A DNA stretch of 64,000 nt from Streptomyces sp. NBC_01314 (lineage in GTDB: Bacteria; Actinomycetota; Actinomycetes; Streptomycetales; Streptomycetaceae), in assembly GCF_041435215.1 (NCBI RefSeq), contig NZ_CP108394.1, forward strand, positions 1,426,001 to 1,490,000, written 5' to 3'. How positions within the stretch are numbered: position 1 is the stretch's first letter; every line of letters begins with the position of its first letter. Below are positions 18,312 through 27,273 of the stretch, piece by piece. A program made the translations under genes and the position numbers. The notes beneath the pieces were generated by a model. The model saw only the letters and a list, made by a program, of their open reading frames with translations. It ran no database searches and had not been told where the DNA came from.

Positions 18312-19328
18312 TCACCTTTCGACGAAGCGTTCGACGTCGTCGGCGGTCGGCCGGAGCAGTCCGTCGCGTACGGCGAGGGCGGTGGCCTCGGCGCGAGAGG
18401 CGGCGCCGGTCTTGCGCAGCAGATGCTCGACGTGGGTGTGCACGGTGCGCGGGGACAGGAACAGCGCCTGGGCGATGGCCTGGTTCGTCTGACCGGTGGC
18501 CGCCCGGGTGAGCACCTCCAGCTCGCGGGGGCTGAGCCCGTACGGCAGCGGGGCGGGCGTCTCGTGGACGAGGACCGCCCGGCGTACGACGGCCGAGCCG
18601 AGGGTGTGGCGGCGGAGGGTGACCCGGTACCAGTCGGACCCGACGGGCCAGAGCAGGCGCAGCCGGGTGCCGTGCGAGTCGGCGAAGGCGCGCAGGAGGC
18701 GGCGGAACTCGGTGTCCTGGAGGACTGCGGCGGGGTCCCGGCCGGGGAGTTCGAGGGTGTCGTCGGCGACGACCAGGCTCGCTCCGCCCTCCGCCGGGAG
18801 GTCGGGGAGGTCGCCCGCGTGCGCGGTGGGGTCGGCGAGGACGCCCAGGGCGGGCAGCAGGGAGGCCAGCAGATGGCGGGTCCCGGTGTCGTAGGCGTCG
18901 GGGGTCGCGGTGGAGAGGGTGATCAGGCCGACCAGGCGGCCGCGGTGGCGCAGGGCGCCCGTCACCGCGTCGCGGACGCCCGCCGGGCGCATGCGCTCGG
19001 CGTAGAACCAGCCGTCGCGGTAGCGCTCGCCCGGGTCCTCGACGTCCTCGCAGATGGAGGGCGGGATCTCGCTGCGCAGGACGTTGGCGTACCAGGGGGT
19101 CGCGACGAACTCGGCGGCCAGGGCGGCGGAGACGTCGGCGTCGTAGCCGACGCCCGCGACCTGGGCGTAGGTGCCGGTGATCGGGTCGATCTCCAGGAGG
19201 GTGGCGGCGTCGAGGGGCAGGGCGCGGCCTAGTTCGTGGAGGGCCTCGGCGCAGGCGGAGGCGGTGTCGCGTTCGCGGGTGAGCATGCCGATACGGGTGG
19301 CGGCGGCGATCTGGTGGTGGGTGAGCAT
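18312..19328 (-). CDS. GAF-domain LuxR-family regulator
   Basis: 338-residue regulator from ATG 19328, chosen because GGGAGG lies just upstream; the frame stays open another 240 bases but without a ribosome site. N-terminal GAF-like sensor domain (about 15-170) and a C-terminal LuxR helix-turn-helix (about 265-325, LSPRELEVLTRAATGQTNQAIAQALFLS). There is no receiver aspartate, so a ligand rather than phosphorylation is the likely signal. It is divergent from the ABC-transporter/amidohydrolase operon, with a 285-bp region holding repeats between them, and is the best candidate for controlling it. Confidence 0.92.
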   Translation of the reverse strand: MLTHHQIAAATRIGMLTRERDTASACAEALHELGRALPLDAATLLEIDPITGTYAQVAGVGYDADVSAALAAEFVATPWYANVLRSEIPPSICEDVEDPGERYRDGWFYAERMRPAGVRDAVTGALRHRGRLVGLITLSTATPDAYDTGTRHLLASLLPALGVLADPTAHAGDLPDLPAEGGASLVVADDTLELPGRDPAAVLQDTEFRRLLRAFADSHGTRLRLLWPVGSDWYRVTLRRHTLGSAVVRRAVLVHETPAPLPYGLSPRELEVLTRAATGQTNQAIAQALFLSPRTVHTHVEHLLRKTGAASRAEATALAVRDGLLRPTADDVERFVER

Positions 19329-19391
19329 GCGAGCCTCCCGGGGCCGCCCCGAGACCGGAGAGGTCTTTTGGGCCCTAACGATAGAGGGGTG

Positions 19392-19422
19392 CGGATCGGT
19401 GGACAAGGCATTCACCGATCCG
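19392..19422. promoter_or_regulatory. Inverted repeat CGGATCGGTG-N11-CACCGATCCG
   Basis: Perfect 10-bp arms, 64 bp upstream of the LuxR-family regulator start. It could be an operator or an mRNA leader hairpin. Confidence 0.5.
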
Positions 19423-19449
19423 TGACCCGGAAGCCCGCCGCCGCTCCCC

Positions 19450-19507
19450 CGCCGTACGCGTTCGTGTCCCCCCGCCGTACGCACTCCCAGGTCCCACCGC
19501 CGTACGC
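19450..19507. promoter_or_regulatory. Three direct repeats of CGCCGTACGC, candidate activator sites
   Basis: Copies start at 19450, 19473 and 19498, spaced 23 and 25 bp, each holding the palindrome CGTACG. They lie in the divergent region between the GAF-LuxR regulator and the binding-protein gene; a further partial element, TTGTACGG, follows near 19517. Confidence 0.5.
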
Positions 19508-19613
19508 ACTCGGTATTTGTACGGATGGTGGGCCGGGGCGCGGGGGTCTTTTCTGTTCGGCACAGCATGATGCCCGCCGCTGACGGGCCCCGTCCCCCTT
19601 GGAGATCACCGCC

Positions 19614-20651
19614 ATGACCAGACGCCCCCTTTCCGTCACCCCGGCCTCACGCAGGCAGTTCCTCGCGTGGTCCGCCGGCGCGCTCACCGCGACCGGACTG
19701 GCCGCGACGGGCTGCAGCGCCCCGGAGAGCAGCTCCGGTTCGGCGAAAGCGGCGGGCGCGTCTCCCTCCGCGAAGAAGCTCACGCAGATCGGCCTCGACT
19801 ACCCCTTCACCCAGATCCCGCTCTACAGCACCCTGGTGAAGCTCTCGACGGCCGCCGCGAAGAAGCACGACGTCGAGCTGCTGACGACGAGCGACGCGAG
19901 CAACCCCGACACCCAGGCCAGCAACCTCAACACCTGGGTCGCGCGGAAGACGCAGGCGATCGTGTCGTTCCCGATGGTCTTCGAGGCCACCGAGTCGATC
20001 GCCAAGGCTGCGCTCGACGCGGGCCTGATCTGGGTGACGTACGGCGGGACGCTGGAGAACCAGAGCGCCGACATCCGGTTCAGCTTCCGCGAGAGCGGCA
20101 CGCTGCTCGGCGAGTCGGCCGCGAAGTGGGCCGACGAAGAGCTGAACGGGAAGGGGAAGATCGCGTTCCTGGTCGACAACACGATCGAGCTGGGCCGGGA
20201 GCGTACGAAGGGCATGATCGACGCGTTCACGAAGCTCGCGCCCGGTGTAGACGTGGTGGCGCAGGAGCAGGCCATCGACCCCGACACGGGTCTGTCGAAG
20301 TCCAACGCCCTCCTCGCCAAGCACCCCGACCTGAACATCATCCTCGGCATCACGGACGCGGCGGCGTACGGCGGGTTCAAGGCGTTGCAGCAGGCCGGGC
20401 GGAAGAACGGCGACAGGAAGACGTTCGTCGGCGGCCAGGACGGCTCGGCCCCCTCCCTCCTCGCCATCAAGCAGGGCACCTTCTACCGCGCCTCCTCCGC
20501 CCTCGCACCGCTGGACATCTCCAACGCCATCGTCGACGTACCGCTCGCGGTCGCCGCCGGAAAGGCGAAGCCGAGCGTCGAGGTGCCGGTCAAGCTGATC
20601 CAGCGCGGCGACACGGCGGAGATCGACGCGCTGCTCGCCCAGAACGGGTAG
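19614..20651 (+). CDS. Sugar-type ABC transporter substrate-binding lipoprotein
   Basis: 345-residue binding protein of the LacI/RbsB-like fold. Twin-arginine motif SRRQFLAW and lipobox ending ATGC (Cys34) mark it as a Tat-exported lipoprotein. ATG 19614 has GGAGAT at ideal spacing; a TTG 15 bases upstream is rejected. It is the first gene of an operon with an ATPase (9 bp away), a permease overlapping the ATPase, and an amidohydrolase. The neighbour suggests that the ligand may be an amide or cyclic nitrogen compound rather than a sugar, but this is inference. Confidence 0.93.
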   Translation: MTRRPLSVTPASRRQFLAWSAGALTATGLAATGCSAPESSSGSAKAAGASPSAKKLTQIGLDYPFTQIPLYSTLVKLSTAAAKKHDVELLTTSDASNPDTQASNLNTWVARKTQAIVSFPMVFEATESIAKAALDAGLIWVTYGGTLENQSADIRFSFRESGTLLGESAAKWADEELNGKGKIAFLVDNTIELGRERTKGMIDAFTKLAPGVDVVAQEQAIDPDTGLSKSNALLAKHPDLNIILGITDAAAYGGFKALQQAGRKNGDRKTFVGGQDGSAPSLLAIKQGTFYRASSALAPLDISNAIVDVPLAVAAGKAKPSVEVPVKLIQRGDTAEIDALLAQNG

Positions 20652-20660
20652 GGCCGCGCG

Positions 20661-22520
20661 ATGGCCGACATGAGCGACACCGCCGCGACAGCCAATCCGC
20701 CGAATCTGCGGATCACCTCCCTGAGCAAGTCCTTCGGTGGTGTGCGGGCGCTGGACGAGGTGGACCTCACCGTGCCCGCGGGGCAGGTCCATGCCCTGCT
20801 CGGGCACAACGGCGCCGGCAAGTCCACGCTGATCAAGTGTCTCGGCGGCGCGTTCCCGCCGGACGCCGGGACGATCGAGGTGGGCGGCGTCCCGTACGCC
20901 CGGCTCAGTCCGCGTGAGTCGATCGCGGCCGGGGTGGCGATCATCTTCCAGACGCTCAGCGTCGTGGGCTCCCTGACCGTGGCCGAGAACATCTTCCTCG
21001 GCCAGGAGTGGACCCGGTACGGCCGCATCGACCGCCGGGCCCAGGAGAAGGTGGCCGCCGAACTCCTCGACCGGGTCGCCGCGAGCTGCTCGCCCCGCGA
21101 CCGGGTGGGTGAACTGCCCATGGGCCAGAAGCAGTTGGTCGAAATCGCCAAGGCCCTCAGCCGCAGCGCGTCCGTCCTGGTCCTGGACGAGCCCACGGCC
21201 GCCCTCTCCGGCACCGAGAGCGAGGCCCTCGCCACCCGCGTGGAGGACCTGCGCACCCAGGGCCTCGCCATCGTCTACGTCACCCACCTCCTGGCGGAGG
21301 TCGAACGCCTGGCGGACGCGGTGACCGTGCTCCGCGACGGCCGGGTCGCCCATCACACGGCCACGGGGGGCCACCACCGCCGGGACCTGGTGGAGGCGAT
21401 CACGGGCAGCCGGGGAGCCGGGTCGGCGGTACCCGCCGGGAACGGGCCGAGTGCGGCCGGTGGCTCGGCAAGCGGGACCGCGGACGCCACCGCCCCCGAG
21501 GCCGCGGTCGGCCCGGACCGCGGCGACGCCCCGCACGGCGAACCGAGCCCCGCCGGGCCCCGCGGCCGCGAGGGCCACTTCTCGGCGGAGGCGGACGACC
21601 GCCCCCTCCGCTCCGGCGGCCCGTCGCCGAGCGCGGGCGGGTCGGCGACGCGCCGGACCGCCACGCCCGGTGGTGAAGCTCCGGCCCTCTCCTCCCCCGG
21701 TACTCCCTCCCCCGCCCGCCTCACCGTCCGTGGCCTGCGCGGCCCCGGCTTCGGTCCCGTCGACCTGACCGTCGGCGAAGGCGAGATCGTGGGTTTGTAC
21801 GGGCTCATGGGGTCCGGCCGTACGCGGGTGCTGGAGACCCTGTTCGGCAGGCGGCGGGCTCTGGAGGGGGCGGTGCGCGTCGGGGGGCGGGCCGTCGCGC
21901 CGGTCCGCCCCGCCGACGCGCTGGCCGCCGGGATCGCGCTCGTGCCGGCCGACCGGCGGGCACAGGGGCTGTTCGCGGGGCTGAGCGCGCAGGACAACGT
22001 GCTGCTGCCGAGCGTGCGGACGCTGGCCCGGCACGGGGTGCGGGCGCTCGGGGCCGAGCGGCGGGTGTTCGGCTCGCTCGCCGAGGCGGTCGGGCTGCGG
22101 CCCGCACGGCCGGGGCTGCCGGCCTCGGCGTTCTCCGGCGGCAACCAGCAGAAGCTGCTGCTGGGCCGGTGGATCAACGAGGCCCGGTCCGTCGACGTCC
22201 TGCTCCTCGACGAGCCGACCCAGGGCGTCGACGTCGGCGCCCGTCAGGAGATCTACGACGTCGTGTCCTCGCTCGCCGGACAGCGCGGCACGGCCGTGCT
22301 GTTCGCCTCCAGCGACCCGGAGGAGGCGGCGACCCTGGCCCACCGCTGTCTGGTCGTCGACCGGGGCCGTATCGTCGCCGAACTCTGCGGCGCGGACCTC
22401 ACCGAGGAGTCCCTGCTGGCCGCCGTCCACGACGCGGGGCCGGCCGCACGACAGCCGCACCACGCGTCGGACGGCGATCCGACCGCATCGCCCACCCTCC
22501 CCCACGAAGGAGCAGCATGA
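20661..22520 (+). CDS. Double-domain ABC ATPase (RbsA-type) with about 100-residue linker
   Basis: 619-residue ATPase with two nucleotide-binding domains. NBD1 has Walker A GHNGAGKST (48-56), a modified signature LPMGQKQ and Walker B VLVLDEPTAAL. NBD2 has the degenerate Walker A GLMGSGRT, signature FSGGNQQK and Walker B VLLLDEPTQGVD. Between them, about residues 250-352 form a Gly/Pro/Ala/Ser-rich low-complexity linker, so the protein is some 100 residues longer than ordinary RbsA. It energises the permease encoded next, with which it shares an ATGA overlap. Confidence 0.94.
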   Translation: MADMSDTAATANPPNLRITSLSKSFGGVRALDEVDLTVPAGQVHALLGHNGAGKSTLIKCLGGAFPPDAGTIEVGGVPYARLSPRESIAAGVAIIFQTLSVVGSLTVAENIFLGQEWTRYGRIDRRAQEKVAAELLDRVAASCSPRDRVGELPMGQKQLVEIAKALSRSASVLVLDEPTAALSGTESEALATRVEDLRTQGLAIVYVTHLLAEVERLADAVTVLRDGRVAHHTATGGHHRRDLVEAITGSRGAGSAVPAGNGPSAAGGSASGTADATAPEAAVGPDRGDAPHGEPSPAGPRGREGHFSAEADDRPLRSGGPSPSAGGSATRRTATPGGEAPALSSPGTPSPARLTVRGLRGPGFGPVDLTVGEGEIVGLYGLMGSGRTRVLETLFGRRRALEGAVRVGGRAVAPVRPADALAAGIALVPADRRAQGLFAGLSAQDNVLLPSVRTLARHGVRALGAERRVFGSLAEAVGLRPARPGLPASAFSGGNQQKLLLGRWINEARSVDVLLLDEPTQGVDVGARQEIYDVVSSLAGQRGTAVLFASSDPEEAATLAHRCLVVDRGRIVAELCGADLTEESLLAAVHDAGPAARQPHHASDGDPTASPTLPHEGAA

Positions 22521-23509
22521 CCACCGTGACCGCCGCCGAGCGCGTCGTCCCCGGCCCGCGCGCGCTGGCCGCGCACGGGCTCACGACGGTGCGGCGCAAT
22601 CCTCTGCTCGTCGTCCTCACCCTGCTGGTGCTGGTGTTCCAGCTGTCCACCGGCAGCTTCCTCGACCCCGGCAACCTGCGCGGGATCGCCACCGACGCGG
22701 CCGCCCTCGCGATCGTCGCCGTCCCCCTGGCCCTGCTGGTCATCAGCGGCTACCTCGATCTGTCGGTCGGCTCGACCCTGGCGCTCGGCGCGCTGACGGC
22801 GGGCTGGCTCGCGGGTGAGCAGGCCCAGTCGCCCGTGGTCGCCGTCGTCGGGGCGCTGGCGGTCGGCGCGGCGGTCGGTGCCGTGAACGGGCTGCTCTGC
22901 TGCTATCTGGGGCTGTCTCCGTTCATCGTGACACTGGGCATGCTGGCGGCCGTGCGCGGACTGGCACAGCAGCTCTTCCCGCTGCCGCTGAGCGGCTTCG
23001 GCGACGGCTTCGCGTGGCTGGGCGGGGCGCGGATCGCCGGGATCGCGGCGCCCGTGGTCGTCGCGGCCGCCGTCCTCGTCGCCGGGGCGCTGTTCCTGGC
23101 GTACACGCCGACCGGACGGCATGTGTTCGCGATCGGCGTCAACCGGGAGGCCGCCTACCTCTCCGGCGTCGATGTCCGCCGTACGCCGTTCGCGCTGTTC
23201 GTGGTCACGGGTACGGCCGCCGCGCTGGCCGGGGCGATCAAGGCGTCCGTGCTGGACAGCGTGGTCGCGGGCACCTCGGGCACGGGATTCGAGCTGACCG
23301 TGCTCACGGCGGTGCTGCTGGGCGGGGTCGCGCTGAGCGGCGGATCCGGTTCGGTTCTCGGGGTGCTGCTCGGCGTGCTGTTCCTGGGTTGCCTGCAGAA
23401 CGGGCTGACGCTGATGAGCGTGCCGACGTTCTGGCAGCAGATGGCCCAGGGCGTGGCCCTGGTGGCGGGCGCCGCGCTCGCCTACTTCGGCCCACGAGCG
23501 ACCCGGTGA
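22517..23509 (+). CDS. ABC transporter permease (BPD_transp_2 family)
   Basis: 330-residue permease with about eight to nine membrane segments and the family motif [21 protein letters not shown], followed later by LLGGVALSGGSGSVLG. These are typical of ribose/rhamnose-type permeases that function as homodimers. ATG 22517 overlaps the ATPase stop (ATGA), so the two are translationally coupled. It forms the importer with the binding lipoprotein and the double ATPase. Confidence 0.94.
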   Translation: MTTVTAAERVVPGPRALAAHGLTTVRRNPLLVVLTLLVLVFQLSTGSFLDPGNLRGIATDAAALAIVAVPLALLVISGYLDLSVGSTLALGALTAGWLAGEQAQSPVVAVVGALAVGAAVGAVNGLLCCYLGLSPFIVTLGMLAAVRGLAQQLFPLPLSGFGDGFAWLGGARIAGIAAPVVVAAAVLVAGALFLAYTPTGRHVFAIGVNREAAYLSGVDVRRTPFALFVVTGTAAALAGAIKASVLDSVVAGTSGTGFELTVLTAVLLGGVALSGGSGSVLGVLLGVLFLGCLQNGLTLMSVPTFWQQMAQGVALVAGAALAYFGPRATR

Positions 23510-23567
23510 CCGGCGCCCCACGGCCTTGTTGTCCTCCACCGCACCAAGACACCCCAGAGAGGTCCTC

Positions 23568-25265
23568 GTGAGCGACACTTCCCCCACCCTCGTCCTGACC
23601 GGCGGTCAGGTCATCACCGTCGACGCCGGTTTCACGGTCGCCGAGGGGGTGGCCGTGCGCGGTCGGGAGATCGTCGCGGTCGGCACGGACGCCGAGATGC
23701 GTGCCCTGGCCGGGCCGGCGACGAGGATCGTCGAGCTGGCCGGGCGGACCGTGCTGCCGGGCATCAACGACTCGCATCTGCACGGCGCCGCGTACGGGCT
23801 GTCGAGGCCGCCGTTCTCCCTCTGCGTAGGCCATCCGGCGGTCGGCTCGATCGCCGACATCGCCGAGGTCGTGGGGGCGGCGGCGCGGGCCGCGGCGCCC
23901 GGCGAGTGGATCGTCGGCCTGGGCTGGGACCCCGGCTACCTCGCCGAGTGCCTCGCCGATCCGGGGCGCCTCCCGCACCGGGGTGACCTGGACGCGGTGG
24001 CACCCGACCACCCCGTCTGTCTGACCGACTTCTCGCAGCACATGGTGTGGGCGAACAGCGCGGCACTGCGCCGGTGCGGGATCGACGCCGGCACGGAGGC
24101 GCCCGACGGCGGGGTCGTCGACCGGGACGCCGACGGCCGGCCCACCGGAATCCTGCGCGAGGCCGCCGGCGTCCTGCTGCAGGCCGCGCTGCCCTCCCCC
24201 ACCGTCGCCCGGCGCCGCCGGGCCATCCGGCAGGTCGTCGCCGAACTCCACTCCCGCGGCATCACCAGCTACACCGAGCCGGGGCTCGGCCCCGGCGGCT
24301 CCGAGACCCTGTTCGGCGGGCTGAGCACCGACAACTGGACCGCGTACGCCGACCTGGCCGCGACCGGCGGTCTGCACGCCCGGGTCAGCGTCCTCCTCCT
24401 GCCCGCGCCGATGGGCGGCTCCGCCGACGGCGTCCGCAAGGGCCTCGCCGAACTCCACCGCCCCGAGTCCGCCGACCCCCGGCTGCTCAACGCCATCGGC
24501 GTGAAGATCTTCGCCGACGGGGTGCCCCCGAACCGTACGGCCTGGATGAACGAGCCCTATCTCGACGGCGGCCACGGCTCCCTCTGTGTGCACGGGCGTA
24601 CGCCCGAACTCCAGGTGGACGAGCTGTTCGAGATGATCCGCGTCGCCCATGAGGCCGGATACCAGCTGGGCGTCCATGTCACCGGCGACCGGGCCATCGA
24701 TCTCGTGGTGGACGCGTTCGTGGCGGCACAGCGGGCCGTGCCACGCCCCGACGCCCGGCACTACGTCATCCACGGCGACTTCATCGGTGCGGACAGCATC
24801 GCCCGGCTGGCCGAGCACGGCTACGGCGTGAACATGAACCCCGCCATCAAGTGGACGATCTCCGACCTGATGGCGGAGGTCGTGGGCGCGCAGCGGTCGG
24901 CGTACCAGTGGCCCGCGCGCTCGGCCTTCGACGCGGGCGTCGCGGTGTGCGCCAGTTCGGACGCGCCGATCACCGAGCCCGACTGGCGGCAGGGCGTCGC
25001 CGGGATGCTGCTGCGCGAGTCGAAGGCCAGCGGCCGGGTCAGCGGTCCCGAGCAGCGCGTGGAACTCGCCGAGGCGCTGCGGGCGTACACGATCAATCCC
25101 GCGCGGCAGGACTTCGCCGAGGAGTGGAAGGGGTCCGTGGATGTGGGCAAGGTGGCCGATCTGTGCGTCCTGGACCGGCCGCTGCTGGACCTCGACCCGC
25201 GTGACATCACGGGTGTCGAGGTGGACATGACGGTGTTCGACGGCGAGGTCGTCTTCGAGCGCTGA
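23568..25265 (+). CDS. YtcJ-type amidohydrolase
   Basis: 565-residue metal-dependent hydrolase of the amidohydrolase_3 group. Metal ligands visible: H70-x-H72 (NDSHLH), the Lys segment GVKIFADG, His in GVHVTGDRAID, His in YVIHGDF and Asp in SSDAPI. It starts at GTG 23568 after GAGAGGT. The family acts on N-acyl or cyclic amide bonds and usually metabolises an imported compound in the cytoplasm. It is 58 bp after the permease gene, so transport and hydrolysis are probably one pathway. Confidence 0.92.
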   Translation: MSDTSPTLVLTGGQVITVDAGFTVAEGVAVRGREIVAVGTDAEMRALAGPATRIVELAGRTVLPGINDSHLHGAAYGLSRPPFSLCVGHPAVGSIADIAEVVGAAARAAAPGEWIVGLGWDPGYLAECLADPGRLPHRGDLDAVAPDHPVCLTDFSQHMVWANSAALRRCGIDAGTEAPDGGVVDRDADGRPTGILREAAGVLLQAALPSPTVARRRRAIRQVVAELHSRGITSYTEPGLGPGGSETLFGGLSTDNWTAYADLAATGGLHARVSVLLLPAPMGGSADGVRKGLAELHRPESADPRLLNAIGVKIFADGVPPNRTAWMNEPYLDGGHGSLCVHGRTPELQVDELFEMIRVAHEAGYQLGVHVTGDRAIDLVVDAFVAAQRAVPRPDARHYVIHGDFIGADSIARLAEHGYGVNMNPAIKWTISDLMAEVVGAQRSAYQWPARSAFDAGVAVCASSDAPITEPDWRQGVAGMLLRESKASGRVSGPEQRVELAEALRAYTINPARQDFAEEWKGSVDVGKVADLCVLDRPLLDLDPRDITGVEVDMTVFDGEVVFER

Positions 25266-25282
25266 GCCGATGTGCGAGAGGT

Positions 25283-25310
25283 GGCCGGCGCCGCGAGTGC
25301 GGCGCCGGCC
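25283..25310. terminator. Bidirectional terminator hairpin
   Basis: Perfect 12-bp stem GGCCGGCGCCGC/GCGGCGCCGGCC with a GAGT loop between the convergent amidohydrolase and LuxAB-like monooxygenase genes. Confidence 0.75.
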
Positions 25311-25338
25311 TCGCCGTGCCCGTCGGCGCCGTCACCCG

Positions 25339-26280
25339 TCAGCCCGTCAGCGCCGTCACCCGCCGCATGACCTCCTCGCAGAAGGCGCCCACTCCGTCGG
25401 GGTCGTCGATGAACTGGTTCGGCTTGACGCAGAAGGTCGTGAAGCCCTGCTCCAGCTGTTCCGGTATCGAGGCGAGGGCCGCGCCGAGGTCCGCCGGGGC
25501 GTGGTCGTCGGGGAAGACCGCCTGGGTGCCGCCGATCATCTCCAGGTCGGCGGCGTCGCGTCCGGCCGCGGCCATCGCCTCGTCGAGCGCCTTCAGGTCG
25601 TCCGGGGTGGGCCGCCCGAGCGGGTGGAAGCCGTGGCCGTACCGGACCAGCCGGCGCAGTACGGGACCGTGCAGGCGCTGCCCGCCGAACCACAGCCTCG
25701 GGCCCTCGGGGCGGTACGCCTTGGGCTCGAAGTAGACGTCCCGGAACGGGTAGTGCTCGCTGTCGTGGGAGATCGGGGACGGCCCCCAGGCCTTCGCCCA
25801 GACGTCCAGGTGCTCGTCGAGCAGCCGGCCGCGCCTGCCGAAGGGCACACCGAGCGCGTCGTACTCGTCCTCGCTCCAGCTGACCGTGGGCTGCACCAGC
25901 AGCCGTCCCTCGCTGAGCAGGTCGAGGGTGCCGAGTTCCCTGGCCATGAGGAGGGGGTGGCGCAGCGGGGCGAGGACGGCCGCGGCGGCCAGGCGCAGGC
26001 GTTCGGTGACGGAGGCGATGGAGGCGAGGAGAAGCAGGGAGTTGGGCCAGGGGGTGTACGGGTCCTGGTTGCCGGGGAGGGCGTAGTCGCGGGGGTTTCC
26101 CATGATGCCGTCGGCGGCGGCGTCGGGGCCGAGCACGATGTGCTCGCTGACCATGACGGAGTCGAATCCGGCGTCCTCGGCCTCGCGCGCCCACCGTACG
26201 GCGGCGGGCAGGTCGGCCCGGCCGCCGGTGAGTGTCCAGTTCTCGCTGAGGACCAGCAGCATGCGGGGGGTGGTGCTCAT
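25339..26280 (-). CDS. LLM-class (luciferase-like) flavin/F420 oxidoreductase
   Basis: 313-residue TIM-barrel oxidoreductase of the bacterial luciferase family. Features include DSVMVSEHIVLGPDA, SITERLRL-like AASVTERLRLAAAAVL, and LLSEGRLLVQPTVSWSEDEYDALGVPFGRRG, the last common in F420- or FMNH2-using members. ATG 26280 follows GGAGGAGAGG. Divergent from a MarR regulator with about 130 bp between, the likely controller. It is convergent with the amidohydrolase operon and could take part in the same catabolic route. Confidence 0.9.
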   Translation of the reverse strand: MSTTPRMLLVLSENWTLTGGRADLPAAVRWAREAEDAGFDSVMVSEHIVLGPDAAADGIMGNPRDYALPGNQDPYTPWPNSLLLLASIASVTERLRLAAAAVLAPLRHPLLMARELGTLDLLSEGRLLVQPTVSWSEDEYDALGVPFGRRGRLLDEHLDVWAKAWGPSPISHDSEHYPFRDVYFEPKAYRPEGPRLWFGGQRLHGPVLRRLVRYGHGFHPLGRPTPDDLKALDEAMAAAGRDAADLEMIGGTQAVFPDDHAPADLGAALASIPEQLEQGFTTFCVKPNQFIDDPDGVGAFCEEVMRRVTALTG

Positions 26281-26412
26281 GGTGGATTCCCTCTCCTCCG
26301 TACAATTTGATCCCGAATGACCGAACGACCGAATGTCCGCACGAACGAAGTGCCGGAACCGGAAGGGCCGCGTACGGCCGTCCGGTCCGGCCGTGAGACC
26401 GAAGGAGCGCCC

Positions 26413-26985
26413 GTGCCCGGCCAGCGATCCATCACCGAAGCCGAGAAGCTCGCCGCGGCGAAGCTGGGGGACTTCCCCATCCGCCGGGACCAGATGGCGG
26501 CGGTGGCGAACATCTACCGGGCCGCCTCGGCGGTGCGGCAGCACCTGGAGAACTCCGTACTGCGCGGCTCGGACCTGACCTGGACGGCCTTCGTGGTGCT
26601 GTGGGTCGTGTGGGTGTGGGGCGAGTCCGAGACCCGGCACGTGGCGGAGGAGGCGGGCATCTCCAAGGGCACGCTCACGGGGGTGGCCCGCACGCTGGAG
26701 TCGCGTGGGCTGGTGCGGCGGTCGGCCCATCCGACGGACGGACGGCTGGTGCTGCTGGCCCTCACCGACGAAGGCGAGGAGCTGATGCGGCGGGTGTTCC
26801 CGGCGTTCAACGAGGAGGAGGCCTTCGTCACCGGGCAGCTCAGCGACACGGAGTGCCGGAGCCTCGCGGAGGGGCTGCGCGGTGTCGTGCTCCAGGTCGA
26901 GGAGCACGGCGAGGAGCGCCGCCGCACCCTGCTGAACGGCGCCGAGCCCGCACCCCGTCGCAGCGGCCGGCGTCCGAAGGCCTGA
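26413..26985 (+). CDS. MarR-family regulator
   Basis: 190-residue winged-helix regulator from GTG 26413, preceded by GAAGGAG; an in-frame ATG at 26317 would add 32 residues but lacks a ribosome site. The wing region ISKGTLTGVARTLESRGLVRRSAHPTDGR is diagnostic. MarR proteins are dimeric repressors released by small aromatic or lipophilic ligands. The divergent LLM oxidoreductase is its most likely target. Confidence 0.9.
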   Translation: MPGQRSITEAEKLAAAKLGDFPIRRDQMAAVANIYRAASAVRQHLENSVLRGSDLTWTAFVVLWVVWVWGESETRHVAEEAGISKGTLTGVARTLESRGLVRRSAHPTDGRLVLLALTDEGEELMRRVFPAFNEEEAFVTGQLSDTECRSLAEGLRGVVLQVEEHGEERRRTLLNGAEPAPRRSGRRPKA

Positions 26986-27036
26986 GGTCCCGTCGGGCGG
27001 TGGCGCCCCTGTCCGCCCACGCCGCCACCTCCACTC

Positions 27037-27060
27037 ATCTCGTTTGGGTTCAAACAAGAT
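27037..27060. promoter_or_regulatory. 24-bp near-palindrome, candidate operator upstream of LysE
   Basis: Arms ATCTCGTTTG and CAAACAAGAT (9 of 10 complementary) around GGTT. It lies 52 bp after the MarR gene and about 210 bp before the LysE start; length and symmetry fit a MarR- or HxlR-type site. Confidence 0.5.
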
Positions 27061-27133
27061 ATGCGGGGGCGGAAACCGAGGTCAAGAGCTGCCGGTGAAT
27101 CGACCACGCCACAGCCGGCGGTAATTCGTTTGC

Positions 27134-27154
27134 GGGGCCGGAGCGTCCGGCCCC
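27134..27154 (+). promoter_or_regulatory. Leader hairpin GGGGCCGGA-GCG-TCCGGCCCC
   Basis: Perfect 9-bp stem upstream of a short open frame and the LysE-type gene. It may be an mRNA leader structure or a terminator for transcripts from the MarR side. Confidence 0.45.
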
Positions 27155-27165
27155 AGGATCTGCCC

Positions 27166-27273
27166 ATGCTCATCACCGACGCCTTCCTGCCGCTGACCCT
27201 CGCCACCGCCTCGCCGGTGCGGGGGCAGCAGCAGTCCGGCCGACCGTGGGGACCGACACCGCCCCGGTCATGA
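27166..27273 (+). CDS. Possible 35-residue leader peptide overlapping LysE start
   Basis: Short frame starting ATG 27166 after AGGA, with a hydrophobic beginning MLITDAFLPLTLATAS and stop TGA at 27271-27273 overlapping the LysE ATG (ATGA). The position would couple its translation to LysE. There is no homology I can recognise, and it may simply be chance. Confidence 0.25.
   Translation: MLITDAFLPLTLATASPVRGQQQSGRPWGPTPPRS

Noticed and set aside
19647..22505. 952-codon open frame opposite the ABC transporter genes
   Set aside because: Antisense shadow; the plus strand encodes a lipoprotein and a double ATPase with all motifs.
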